From assembly GCA_009784665.1 (NCBI GenBank), contig WRBH01000004.1, positions 1-47,725 of the forward strand: a stretch of 47,725 nt of DNA, written 5' to 3'. Below, in pieces: positions 36,808 to 46,532 of the stretch. The position numbers and the translations under genes are program-made. The stretch comes from Bacillota bacterium. Lineage in GTDB: Bacteria > Bacillota > Clostridia > Christensenellales > UBA1242. The notes beneath the pieces were generated by a model. That model ran no database searches. It was not told the origin of the DNA and worked only from the letters and a program-made list of their open reading frames with translations. Every line of letters starts with the position of its first letter. Position 1 is the stretch's first letter.

Positions 36808-39054
36808 ATGAGGAAATTTTTGATGACTTTTGTTGCTTTAGTAATGATTACTACCCCAGTATTGCTTTTAACTGCTTGCGGTGGTGAAAATGGTGGTACG
36901 CCTGCGTATACTCTCACTCTGGACCCAACATCCGTAGCAATCAGCGATAGTAATCTATCAACGACAATCACTGTTAGTGGAACTGCTACTGGCGATGTGT
37001 TATTGAGCACATCTGCTTTGCCAAGCGGTATCGCTGCTACTGTCGATGGGACAACTATTACCGTCACGGGAACACGTCCAGCAACGCAAGGTGCATCGGT
37101 TACAGGAACACATAATGTTATCGTAACTCGGGGAGGGGTAAGTTCAACTTTGACAGTCAATGCGAATTTGACGACAACTTACACGCCAAGCGGCAACATC
37201 CCTGCACCAACAATTCAATTCGGTTGGGAGGGACAGCCACTTCTAAGCGTTTTCCGGCAAGTTGTTTGGCAAACAATAGATGAAAATGAAGAATTTCTAA
37301 TTCGTGCGACTGTTAACGGAAATACTTTTTATTCAGACGGATGGGGCGTTTCATGGACTCCTATTGAAGGGTTTCGTCATTTCGATGCAGCATTTAGAAA
37401 TTTACCTTGGTGGACAACACAAGAGAGTGTAGGTGATTTAGCTACTTTGGATAACCGCTTCCTAGAGAGATTTCCTGCAGGCGATGTAACATTTAATGTA
37501 AGAAGAATTCAAAATAGTGAAATGAGTAATTGGTCAAACAGTCTTGTCTGGACTGAACAAATGAGAACAGCACAAATACCTGGCGGACTATCAATAAATA
37601 ATAATGTACTTTCATGGACACCCATAGTAGATCCATTAGGAGGTACGGTTCCTGTTGGAGGTCTTTGGTTCAGATTAACCTTTAATGGCGGAGTTGCTTA
37701 CGCTCAACATTATGTTCATAATGCTCTTGCAATTACCGAGATAAATCTGCTGGATTTAACTTGGGTAGATAGTCTGGGGACCAACACTACAAATCCAGTT
37801 GCTATCCCAAATGGAATTTTGACATTGGAAGTGCTTTGCAGACCTGTGGGTTATCTTCATCATTTGCCAAGTGGGTGGTCCGCCCCAGTAAGCTGGACGC
37901 AAACAACATCTTTAGAGTCGGTTCAAGGTTTTACCGCTCAGATTCAAAACAATGGTTCTTGGCTGTTGTCGTGGAGTTCGACCGAGCGTACTGGCTTTGA
38001 ATATATTATACGTGTAGTTTCGGGGGCTAGCGTAGGTTATATAAGGGTTGACAGCAATAATACTCCTGGAAACAGGACTTTTACTGTTCTGTTAAATCAC
38101 ATTTACGCTACTGCACCTCACAGAGTTGCAACAGGAGGGGGATTAAATGATGATTTCGGTCATGGAAATAATCAAGGCAGCAGATCCATCTCGTTTAGAC
38201 TTGATGATGGGGCGAGGGTTTCCATCAGAGCCCAACAAAGAGAATGGAGGGCGATTCCGCCTTCAGGCGAGCAAAGATACAGAACGGCTGCAATCTCTCC
38301 GTGGGTTGGGTCATTCGAGTGGAATAATCCAATTTCCACGCCATCAAATTTTGTACTATCGCAAGAATTGCCAATGTTCACAGTTTCGTGGGATTCATCA
38401 GAGTCAACAGGTGTAGAATATGTGATTCGGGTCGTGTCTAATGGTGTTACGCGTTTTATGCGTATAGCCAGTTCACTAGATGCAACTCAAAGGACAGTAA
38501 GTTTTGGATGGAATGTCAGTTCAGGGACTTTTTGGACAACGATTGATGATAACCAAAGTGGGGCACTTATAATTGCTCAAGGAGCAGAAATCTCTATGAG
38601 AACCCAAGTAAGAGGTGTATTGCCAAATCAAAGAGGAACTGTGATTCTTTATACTGAATGGACAGAACCGCAAATTGTTGTTGTTCCATCAGTGCCCGCA
38701 GGACTGGAAATAACGAACAATACAGGTGGCAGAACACACCTTGCGTGGGATTCATTACAATATACTGGCAACAGTGGTGAGTATATCATTAGAGTAAAAA
38801 TTGGTGAAACAACTAGATATTTGCGTTCAACACAGGGTAGCCAAATTTTCACAACGAGAACCCTAGATTTCAGCAACGCAATGCAATCTTGGCTAACATC
38901 ACCATCTGCAACAAATGCAAGCGGTGCTTTGGTAATGCAAGAAGGTGCCGAGATCTCTGTTCGCTTTCAAATAAGAACAACTGGAGGGTTGACAGCAGGG
39001 ATTCATTTCTATAGTGATTGGTCTGTTCCAGTAATTTGGACACCTGTAATATAA
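36808..39054 (+). CDS. Putative lipoprotein with repeated beta-sandwich (Fn3-like) domains
   Basis: Signal plus LLLTACGG lipobox; repeats LSWSSTERTGFEYIIRVVS / VSWDSSESTGVEYVIRVVS / LAWDSLQYTGNSGEYIIRVK; SD AAGGAGG. Confidence 0.78.
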   Translation: MRKFLMTFVALVMITTPVLLLTACGGENGGTPAYTLTLDPTSVAISDSNLSTTITVSGTATGDVLLSTSALPSGIAATVDGTTITVTGTRPATQGASVTGTHNVIVTRGGVSSTLTVNANLTTTYTPSGNIPAPTIQFGWEGQPLLSVFRQVVWQTIDENEEFLIRATVNGNTFYSDGWGVSWTPIEGFRHFDAAFRNLPWWTTQESVGDLATLDNRFLERFPAGDVTFNVRRIQNSEMSNWSNSLVWTEQMRTAQIPGGLSINNNVLSWTPIVDPLGGTVPVGGLWFRLTFNGGVAYAQHYVHNALAITEINLLDLTWVDSLGTNTTNPVAIPNGILTLEVLCRPVGYLHHLPSGWSAPVSWTQTTSLESVQGFTAQIQNNGSWLLSWSSTERTGFEYIIRVVSGASVGYIRVDSNNTPGNRTFTVLLNHIYATAPHRVATGGGLNDDFGHGNNQGSRSISFRLDDGARVSIRAQQREWRAIPPSGEQRYRTAAISPWVGSFEWNNPISTPSNFVLSQELPMFTVSWDSSESTGVEYVIRVVSNGVTRFMRIASSLDATQRTVSFGWNVSSGTFWTTIDDNQSGALIIAQGAEISMRTQVRGVLPNQRGTVILYTEWTEPQIVVVPSVPAGLEITNNTGGRTHLAWDSLQYTGNSGEYIIRVKIGETTRYLRSTQGSQIFTTRTLDFSNAMQSWLTSPSATNASGALVMQEGAEISVRFQIRTTGGLTAGIHFYSDWSVPVIWTPVI

Positions 39055-39087
39055 ACAGGGAAGATTCCCGTATTAAAGGAGGTTGAT

Positions 39088-39573
39088 ATGAAAAGTCCAG
39101 TAGAGGCTCTTAAGAAATTTGTTGATGATTTCAGGTTCAAAAAACATGTGAAAGAGGTGACTCAGCAAAACACTGACGCATGGAGTGCCCTGATGCAGGG
39201 CGAAATGACTCATCAAGAGGCTGATTATATTGGTACCGTTGTTATCAGAGCCCTAGGTCAGCAGTCTCAACAAGCGTATGGAGAATCGGAAGTCGATATT
39301 GACGAGATGACTTCTCTGCGACTGGCCCATAACGATTTCAAGGAAAATAATCCCAAGGCGATTCATGGAATTGATACATTTGGGTTGGTAGCGGAGGCTC
39401 TTTCGCTTGACTGTGTTAGGGATAGGTCAGATTGCTATGAGGAAATTCGTGACCATGGTACCGGAAGTATGAAGATACGCGTTATATCAGATATGGTAAA
39501 AGGGAGGCACTTTGACAAGATGTTGGAGGAAATTGAAAGCGACAAGCATGGCAATGTAGAGCACATCATCTGA
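39088..39573 (+). CDS. Hypothetical protein
   Basis: ORF with SD AAAGGAGG. Confidence 0.65.
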   Translation: MKSPVEALKKFVDDFRFKKHVKEVTQQNTDAWSALMQGEMTHQEADYIGTVVIRALGQQSQQAYGESEVDIDEMTSLRLAHNDFKENNPKAIHGIDTFGLVAEALSLDCVRDRSDCYEEIRDHGTGSMKIRVISDMVKGRHFDKMLEEIESDKHGNVEHII

Positions 39574-39643
39574 AAGAGGAACGAATCTGATTTAAGTACT
39601 CAAAAGATGATGACAAGCAAAATTCTTTATGGTAAACAGTAGT

Positions 39644-40486
39644 ATGAGCATCAAGATTCCTCTATATTTTATGATTTTGGTTGTTGCCACTGTACTGGTG
39701 CTGTTTACTGTATCGGCGTTTATACCAGGGCTGGAAATGATTGAAACGCCAACCGCACGATTACTGGGCAATATCATAGCCCTTGGGGCAATGATCCAGT
39801 CCGCGATTTTTAGTTTGCTGCTTATCCGTCAATCCGAGGTGAATCGAAAGAACAGTGAAGTCACTAACGCCCGATCAGAGACATTCAGAAACTTTCAATT
39901 CATTGCGGCAAATCGTGCGACCATAGAATTTGTTGACCACATGTCACTGAACAGGGCAAGTATCCGTTATGTTAATAGATTAAAGAAGGACTTGGATTTT
40001 AGGTTTTTTTTGTTGCATAATGGGTCGGTTTTGGATGATGTGAAAGAAAATTTCCAGAATTACTCGTTCTTGACCGTCAAGATACCGTTTAAAATTGTAG
40101 TGGGCGATGAAATTGGTGCGGTCAAGTTTATTAACCTAATGCTGGACAGGGAGGATGAAACACACAAATTCGTGCCGTGTTCCGAGGATTACCAGGGCTT
40201 GATTATCTGGAACGAGACAAAGAAACGCCAAGAGCTCTCGGTAAATCTGATTTTACCAAAAGGAAGTGGGTTTTATAATGAAGAGACAGTTACACCTTTT
40301 TCCAGAATTAAGATATTTATGAGCATGCACAGTACTCTCGGAGTTGTTGTCAAGGGTTGGACGGATTTATACTTTACCAACCCACAAAGGCGTGACAGTG
40401 ACGGGGCTAACAAATATCTGATCAGCAGCTCGCGCTTCAGGATCTCGGGATTGCCAGAGCTTGAAAATGTTGACATTTTCTCTTAG
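39644..40486 (+). CDS. Hypothetical membrane protein
   Basis: Two N-terminal TMs; start MSIKIPLYF 5 nt after TAAACA. Confidence 0.65.
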   Translation: MSIKIPLYFMILVVATVLVLFTVSAFIPGLEMIETPTARLLGNIIALGAMIQSAIFSLLLIRQSEVNRKNSEVTNARSETFRNFQFIAANRATIEFVDHMSLNRASIRYVNRLKKDLDFRFFLLHNGSVLDDVKENFQNYSFLTVKIPFKIVVGDEIGAVKFINLMLDREDETHKFVPCSEDYQGLIIWNETKKRQELSVNLILPKGSGFYNEETVTPFSRIKIFMSMHSTLGVVVKGWTDLYFTNPQRRDSDGANKYLISSSRFRISGLPELENVDIFS

Positions 40487-40504
40487 GTTGTGTTAGTATA
40501 GGCT

Positions 40505-40795
40505 GTGAACACAATAGCAGCGTTGAAAAAAATATCCAATAGGCTGGAGCAAAAATTAAATAACATCGAGGATGCGATGTATGGAAATAATGGAGAAGAA
40601 AAAGTTGAAGATCTTGAGGATATATATCTAAGATTGAGTGCTTCATCTACCGAGGTGACTCGTGAATTAATCTACCAGGAACGAAAGAAGGATGGATGGA
40701 ATGTCTCGACTATGTCCCCAGGTGTACAGCAACATGTGACAAATAGACCAGAGTTTTACGCCCAGCTTGAAGAGGAATATGGTCATGAACTATAA
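40505..40795 (+). CDS. Hypothetical protein
   Basis: GTG start 5 nt after TAGTAT (TTGACA-18-TAGTAT). Confidence 0.6.
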   Translation: MNTIAALKKISNRLEQKLNNIEDAMYGNNGEEKVEDLEDIYLRLSASSTEVTRELIYQERKKDGWNVSTMSPGVQQHVTNRPEFYAQLEEEYGHEL

Positions 40796-41237
40796 ATCTC
40801 TGCAAACCCCGATTGGAGTGTTAACCGTCGAGAGTGACGGTGAATTTGTAACGCGAATTTTGTTTAACGAGGACATCCCCAACAACGGTGAATGTGCAAT
40901 TTTAGAATTGACTGCTAAACAGTTACAAGAATACTTCGCGGGGCAGCGACGCGTTTTTGATGTGCCACTGCGGTTAGAGGGTGGCGAATTTGTGAAACGG
41001 GTTTGGCGAATAATGATTGACGAAGTTGGATTTGGAACGATTGTAACCTACGGAGAGCTGGCTAAAAGGGCAGGGAACCCCAAGGCCAGTAGGGCAGTTG
41101 GAATGGCGAATAACCGCAACCCGATTCCGATAATCATTCCATGCCACAGAGTAATGGGTAAGAATGGTAAGTTAACAGGATTCAGATGGGGTCTTAATGT
41201 TAAACAATGGCTGTTAAGCCTCGAGAGGAGTCTCTAG
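40767..41237 (+). CDS. ogt: Methylated-DNA--protein-cysteine methyltransferase
   Basis: IVTYGELAKRAGNPKASRAVGMANNRNPIPIIIPCHRVMGKNGKLTGFRWG. Confidence 0.93.
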   Translation: MKRNMVMNYKSLQTPIGVLTVESDGEFVTRILFNEDIPNNGECAILELTAKQLQEYFAGQRRVFDVPLRLEGGEFVKRVWRIMIDEVGFGTIVTYGELAKRAGNPKASRAVGMANNRNPIPIIIPCHRVMGKNGKLTGFRWGLNVKQWLLSLERSL

Positions 41238-42047
41238 GATTTCAAGGTTCTCGATAATTCGGCGTGCCCCTTTTATCATGTGGCGGTAATATAGGCCGTC
41301 TACGAATCTCTCGTCCATACTGATGCCCAGTTCAAGGATTTTTTCTGCACGGATTTCGCCAGTTTTATCGTCGACGACTGGTTTGACCTGTTCTTTACCC
41401 ATTGTTGCAAAGAACCCACAGTTTCCAAATGTATACAAATGGTGAAACACATAGTTCACATGAATGCTTTTTAGGTCGGCAAAGAAAATGCTGCTGTGCA
41501 TTGGGCTGTTCTCGAATAGGAACTTGTCGGACAGCCATCCCCAGCGGTCAAATAGTCGAAGCATTCGTGTCAGGAATCGCAGTACAAACTGGGGCATTTT
41601 GTTCATGAACTTTCCAAAATCGTCCTCGGTTGTGATAGCTTTTTTGATTGCCGAGTCCAATTTCTCTTTAATTTCGGGCAGGGTTTCCTTGCCGCTGAAT
41701 CTAACCTTGATTCCGACTTCTTCTTCACCGTGGCGAAGTGACTTGTGAATCATCATAGCAAAATCAATATGATTTCGTTGGTATAACTTGTCCTTGTATA
41801 GGAATCGGTTGAATTTTGGGTATTTTGCAAAAATTCGTACTAAGGTCGCCACTGCAAGATCACGATAGGTATAGCTGATGCCATCTGTTTTGTCCCGCAG
41901 GGCAATGAACTCGTCAAATTTTGCACAAGGCATATTGAACAAAAAGTAATTTGTTGCCTCGGTCCTTTTTCTCATGAACAGGGGAATCATCCGGGCTGTT
42001 GCACTTTTTTCCTTTATCCGTTTCCCATCAGGTCGTCTTCCAAACAT
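41214..42047 (-). CDS. 2-oxoacid dehydrogenase E2/CAT-like acyltransferase-fold protein
   Basis: FGRRPDGKRIK N-terminus, FSGKETLPEIKEKL, LGISMDERFVDGLYY near the C-terminus. Confidence 0.6.
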   Translation of the reverse strand: MFGRRPDGKRIKEKSATARMIPLFMRKRTEATNYFLFNMPCAKFDEFIALRDKTDGISYTYRDLAVATLVRIFAKYPKFNRFLYKDKLYQRNHIDFAMMIHKSLRHGEEEVGIKVRFSGKETLPEIKEKLDSAIKKAITTEDDFGKFMNKMPQFVLRFLTRMLRLFDRWGWLSDKFLFENSPMHSSIFFADLKSIHVNYVFHHLYTFGNCGFFATMGKEQVKPVVDDKTGEIRAEKILELGISMDERFVDGLYYRHMIKGARRIIENLEILETPLEA

Positions 42048-42089
42048 GAAATCATTTTAACATATATATTTTTTTGTGTATACTAGAAC

Positions 42090-42905
42090 ATGAGAAAGGT
42101 TGCTTTGATCTGTATGATTATTGTCTTGGCAAGTTTCTTGACTGGATGCCTAGGAGGGCATAGCTATTCAATTAGTAGAGCAAGTGGACAAACACTTGAA
42201 TTTTTGCAAATGAGATATGATAAGGAGTTTATATTTCGTTCGGGTGGACTTGTTGATTATCCAATGGCAGGACTTGGGCCACGCTCGTATTTTTATGCTC
42301 TGCGATTTTCGCCCCATAATAACCCAAGTCATGAATTCGTTGTGAATGCACATTACGAAAATAGAGCTAGGCGTGAGTTAAGATTCTTGGACTCGTACCA
42401 GGTATCTTTACTGTATCAAGATAGGCACGAGTTAGAGAAAATCACGCCGAATATCCGCATTTGGTACTGGCCAAATAGTTCGCATGTGTCCACTTCCGTA
42501 ACTATTGATATAGATGCGGAAAGGCACTGGCCATTTCATCATCTAAATTTGAGTAATACGAATTTTACACTTGCCGATTTTTATGAACCCGCAAGTGTCT
42601 TGTTAGATGTTCAAAATTTCATCTATTCCAATGCTGAACGGTTTATGTTAAGAGGGCGTACTGGACCTGAGCTTGTTTTGGTTTTGGGCGATAGGTCAAT
42701 ACCTATGCAGGGTAACGGGGTGCTGTGGGCTGCAATTTTAAATATAAGGGTAGGTTGGCCAGATTGGCAAGACTATACACATTTACTTGAGGGCTCTAGA
42801 GAAGAATTTATTAAAACTGTGCAAAGTATTCTATACAATATTCAAAAAGGCAGAGTTCCTGGTTGGGGAGCGGGTTTTACTACGAGGTTTATACAGTTGA
42901 GATAA
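42090..42905 (+). CDS. Putative lipoprotein
   Basis: MRKVALICMIIVLASFLTGCLGG lipobox; TATACT-5 nt-ATG. Confidence 0.75.
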   Translation: MRKVALICMIIVLASFLTGCLGGHSYSISRASGQTLEFLQMRYDKEFIFRSGGLVDYPMAGLGPRSYFYALRFSPHNNPSHEFVVNAHYENRARRELRFLDSYQVSLLYQDRHELEKITPNIRIWYWPNSSHVSTSVTIDIDAERHWPFHHLNLSNTNFTLADFYEPASVLLDVQNFIYSNAERFMLRGRTGPELVLVLGDRSIPMQGNGVLWAAILNIRVGWPDWQDYTHLLEGSREEFIKTVQSILYNIQKGRVPGWGAGFTTRFIQLR

Positions 42906-42963
42906 GTAATCTAGATTTTTTATATTCGATGAAGACTTGCACATATTAACGGAAGTGAATTCG

Positions 42964-43893
42964 ATGCGACTTAGATTTTTAATATTGGTGATGGTTCCAG
43001 TGGCGATGGTTTTGACTATTTATTCGTTCTTTTACATAACTCTGCCGACCGATGTTCGAATAACCGGTGAGGAGTTTTCGCGGTCCCGTCCTATCGTAAC
43101 CCAGAAATTGGTTACACAAAGAACGAACGAAGATGCATTTGTAGGTGACGACGAATGGCGGTTTATTAAAGTTAAATTATTCGGATTGATTCCTATCAGG
43201 AAGATAAAGGTCGATATTTTGCCGTTTGAACGAGTCATAGTGGGTGGGCAACTATTGGGATTTCATGCGGAGATTGCGGATGACGAAAGATCCCTGACGG
43301 GATTAGGAACATTAACATATGTTAATCCCGAAAACTTGAACTTTGCTTCGATGGGGCACAGAATGAATGATTACGAGACTAAAAAAAGTGTCGATGTCAT
43401 CGGCGGGAAAATCTATATAAACAGCGTCATCGGTATCGAAAGGTCTGAAGGTAAAAAAGTCGGAACATATCGAAGTTCTATTCGAAACGCAGGGGTCAGT
43501 TCCGAGGGAGATATTCACAGCAGTAATTCTTTTGGTGTATATGGTTGCTTGAGTTCAGGTAGTAAATTATCAAAAGCAGGGGAGCTACCGTTATCCAGTC
43601 GATACAATGTTGTCCCAGGTCGGGCAAAGTTGCGAACAACGCTGGATGGAGAAGTTCGTGATTTCGATATAGAAATTGTAAAAACACGATTCCAGAAAAA
43701 ACCGTCTAGTAAGAGTATGATTGTGCGAATCGTGGATAAAGAATTATTGGAGAAAACTGGTGGCATAATTCACGGTATGAGTGGTTCCCCGATCATACAA
43801 AAGGGCAGGGTGGTAGGGGCATTAACACATGTTGTTCTGGGAGATCCGTCCAAGGGGTATGGCATTTATATTGACTTCATGACTACCCAGTAG
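42964..43893 (+). CDS. spoIVB: SpoIVB-like serine peptidase (S55)
   Basis: LNFASMGHRMND; EKTGGIIHGMSGSPIIQKGRVVGALTHVVLGDPSKGYGIYIDFM. Confidence 0.88.
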   Translation: MRLRFLILVMVPVAMVLTIYSFFYITLPTDVRITGEEFSRSRPIVTQKLVTQRTNEDAFVGDDEWRFIKVKLFGLIPIRKIKVDILPFERVIVGGQLLGFHAEIADDERSLTGLGTLTYVNPENLNFASMGHRMNDYETKKSVDVIGGKIYINSVIGIERSEGKKVGTYRSSIRNAGVSSEGDIHSSNSFGVYGCLSSGSKLSKAGELPLSSRYNVVPGRAKLRTTLDGEVRDFDIEIVKTRFQKKPSSKSMIVRIVDKELLEKTGGIIHGMSGSPIIQKGRVVGALTHVVLGDPSKGYGIYIDFMTTQ

Positions 43894-43946
43894 GCACATC
43901 GGAAACTTTAGTTGACGATATAGTGCGAATTTGAGTATAGTTAAGT

Positions 43947-44750
43947 ATGGTAATTTTTATTGATTATGATGGAACTCTTCGTGGGAATACTCATGGAATA
44001 AATGAAAGGACAAAAAAGGCCATCAAGAAAGTGATGGCCAGGGGCTGGGAAGTTGTTCTTTGCACGGCCCGACCTCTAAGTCAAATGCTGGATATGATGC
44101 GGGAAATAGGCTCGCGTTATGCAATTGCTTGTTCGGGGGCGATTGTCTATGATGATGTAAGGAAGTCCATCTTATCAAGGAAAGGTCTTGAAAAGGAGAC
44201 ACTAGAAAAGTTTTTGGAAATTTACAAGGAGGGAGTGCTAATGCATATATCAAGTTCGGGACTTGATACATATACGCATAATGCTTATTTAAAGACTCGC
44301 GACCCGATCTCGCACAGGGCGATTTTGGTTCAGAGCGAAGTTCAGGAGTTTTTCAGGAATAACGACCTAGATAAAATTGCAATCCACAGTAAAGACTTTA
44401 ATGTAATGTTCTCGTTTTACAGGCAGTGTCGAGAGTTGGGATTCCATATAGATGGAGCTTCAAGGCCAGTTCTTGCCGGTGTATATGCACCTCAGGATGA
44501 TTACTATATGGATATAGTGCCTGTTGGGGTAAGCAAGGGTACGGGTATAAAATACATCTTGGATATTCTGGGGGCAAAAGCCGAACAGGCTATTGCAATT
44601 GGCGATGCACGCAGTGACATCGCGGCATTCGAGGCGGTTGGAACTGGGGTTGCTATGGGTAATGCCGTGCCTGAATTAAAGGCAATTGCAAAGCATGTCA
44701 CAGCAACCAACAAAGAGGATGGGGTTGCGGTGTATTTAGAGAGCCTTTAG
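43947..44750 (+). CDS. Cof-type HAD-IIB hydrolase
   Basis: MVIFIDYDGTLRGNTHGIN, VVLCTARP, GVSKGTGIKYIL, AIGDARSDIAAFEAVG. Confidence 0.9.
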   Translation: MVIFIDYDGTLRGNTHGINERTKKAIKKVMARGWEVVLCTARPLSQMLDMMREIGSRYAIACSGAIVYDDVRKSILSRKGLEKETLEKFLEIYKEGVLMHISSSGLDTYTHNAYLKTRDPISHRAILVQSEVQEFFRNNDLDKIAIHSKDFNVMFSFYRQCRELGFHIDGASRPVLAGVYAPQDDYYMDIVPVGVSKGTGIKYILDILGAKAEQAIAIGDARSDIAAFEAVGTGVAMGNAVPELKAIAKHVTATNKEDGVAVYLESL

Positions 44751-45227
44751 TTCAGTCTCTTCCTGTGCAAATTTTCGGCGAATAAGGTTTTTAGCGTGGT
44801 CTATTTCCATTTGGTTGGTGATCTCATCGAATTTTGCAAACCTACACGATTTTTCCATGCCACCAGAATTAAGCATGGTATCATCATAGTAAGTGCCATG
44901 TGTATATTTTTCATTTTGAATTTCACCGTCATCGTCAATGTAGTAATCATCGCGGAATTCTATATTATTGCAGACTATAACTTTTGGTGAGCTTCTGTTG
45001 TTTGCAATAAACTTTAAGCGTGGGGTTATGCCCTCTAGATTCTCGAATCTCTCTCCAATTAAATATAGATCTTCTCCTATAATGCCTTCCACTTTCTGCT
45101 TGACAAGGTGCTTGGCTGTCGCTGTATTGTTGCCTATGTTCATAAAACCATCTAACTTGGTTGTGTCTACATAGTCGCCATATCCGTTGTCTAGTTCCAA
45201 TGAGAATCCGTAAAGTGGTGGTGCCAT
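44736..45227 (-). CDS. Hypothetical protein
   Basis: ORF; start MAPPLYGFSLE 6 nt after AATAAT (TTGACA-17). Confidence 0.55.
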   Translation of the reverse strand: MAPPLYGFSLELDNGYGDYVDTTKLDGFMNIGNNTATAKHLVKQKVEGIIGEDLYLIGERFENLEGITPRLKFIANNRSSPKVIVCNNIEFRDDYYIDDDGEIQNEKYTHGTYYDDTMLNSGGMEKSCRFAKFDEITNQMEIDHAKNLIRRKFAQEETELKAL

Positions 45228-45326
45228 GTGCATATTATTGATTTTGGGTGTGATTCTGTCAACCCTATAATAGAAATAGAAAAAAAGTATAGACAAATTT
45301 TTCGTCTTGTGATAGAATTATCTGTC

Positions 45327-45596
45327 ATGCCAAAAGATGGTGCTATCGAAGTTGAAGGGCGGGTCACCGAGGTGATGCGTAATGCGACCTTTAAGGTCGA
45401 AATTACAAATGCCAAGACGGGCCGGAGCCATGGAATAGAGGCGTACCTGGCAGGAAAGTTGTACAAGAACAATATTAAGGTCTTGGAGGGCGACATCGTG
45501 AAAATCGAATTAAGTCCATATGATCTCAGTCGAGGCAGGATAATTTGGAGGGAGAAACCAGGCGGAACACCGCCGCCGCAAGGAGGTACGAAATGA
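45327..45596 (+). CDS. infA: Translation initiation factor IF-1
   Basis: [28 protein letters not shown]...[21 protein letters not shown]. Confidence 0.95.
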   Translation: MPKDGAIEVEGRVTEVMRNATFKVEITNAKTGRSHGIEAYLAGKLYKNNIKVLEGDIVKIELSPYDLSRGRIIWREKPGGTPPPQGGTK

Positions 45597-45709
45597 AAGT
45601 CAGAGCAGGGGTAAAACCAATGTGCGACAGTTGCAAGGTAATCAAACGCCACGGCAAAGTTATGGTCATCTGCCCAAAAAATCCAAAGCACAAGCAGACC
45701 CAAGGGTAA
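45593..45709 (+). CDS. rpmJ: 50S ribosomal protein L36
   Basis: [47 protein letters not shown]; below the supplied ORF length cutoff. Confidence 0.97.
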   Translation: MKVRAGVKPMCDSCKVIKRHGKVMVICPKNPKHKQTQG

Positions 45710-45718
45710 GGAGGAAAC

Positions 45719-46147
45719 ATGGCAAAGAAAGAAGCGGCAAAGCCAAAACCGGTAATGAAGAAAAAGCCTGTGGCAAAGAAAAAGAAACGCTCTACGGCGG
45801 GTCTTACTCAGTGTCAGGCACATATACATACCTCGTTTAACAATACAATTGTTACAATTACCGATGGTAATGGTGCGGTTCAAACTTGGGCGTCTGCAGG
45901 GACATCTGGTTTCAAGGGTTCTCGTAAATCGACACCATTTGCAGCCCAAGTTGCATCCGAGAAAGCTGCCTTGGCGGCAAAAGACTTGGGGGTCAAGAAG
46001 GTTGATGTATTTGTCAAAGGCCCAGGGCACGGTCGTGACAACGCTATTCGTGCGTTGCAATCGGCAGGTTTAGAGGTTACCAGTCTAAAGGATGTATCCC
46101 CAATCGCACATAATGGGTGCAGACCACCTAAGAGGAGGAGGAAATAA
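45719..46147 (+). CDS. rpsK: 30S ribosomal protein S11
   Basis: [44 protein letters not shown]...[18 protein letters not shown]. Confidence 0.98.
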   Translation: MAKKEAAKPKPVMKKKPVAKKKKRSTAGLTQCQAHIHTSFNNTIVTITDGNGAVQTWASAGTSGFKGSRKSTPFAAQVASEKAALAAKDLGVKKVDVFVKGPGHGRDNAIRALQSAGLEVTSLKDVSPIAHNGCRPPKRRRK

Positions 46148-46521
46148 TGGCCAGAATTTCAGGAGTTGATATCCCTAAGGATAAGGCGGTATTGTATTCG
46201 TTGCAATATGTATACGGTATCGGGCCCACAAAAGCAAAAGAAATCTGTGCGGCAGTGTCTGTTGACGAGACCAAAAGAGTCAAGGATTTGTCAGACACCG
46301 AAGTGAACGCAATTAGGACCTACATTGACAAGAATGTTCCTGTCGAGGGTGATGTCCGTCGTGAAGTTGCCCTGAACATCAAGCGTTTGACGGAAATCGG
46401 CAGCTATCGTGGAATTCGCCACAGGAAAGGCCTGCCAGTTCGTGGTCAATCAACCAAGCAAAATGCAAGGACAAGGAAAGGGCCAAAGAAAATGGTCACA
46501 AGAAGTAAGAAAGGTAAATAA
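46147..46521 (+). CDS. rpsM: 30S ribosomal protein S13
   Basis: [34 protein letters not shown]...[31 protein letters not shown]. Confidence 0.98.
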   Translation: MARISGVDIPKDKAVLYSLQYVYGIGPTKAKEICAAVSVDETKRVKDLSDTEVNAIRTYIDKNVPVEGDVRREVALNIKRLTEIGSYRGIRHRKGLPVRGQSTKQNARTRKGPKKMVTRSKKGK

Positions 46522-46532
46522 GGGGAGGAACT

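Noticed and set aside
45191-46060. 289-aa minus-strand ORF
   Set aside because: Antisense to infA, rpmJ and rpsK; composition matches the shadow of conserved genes
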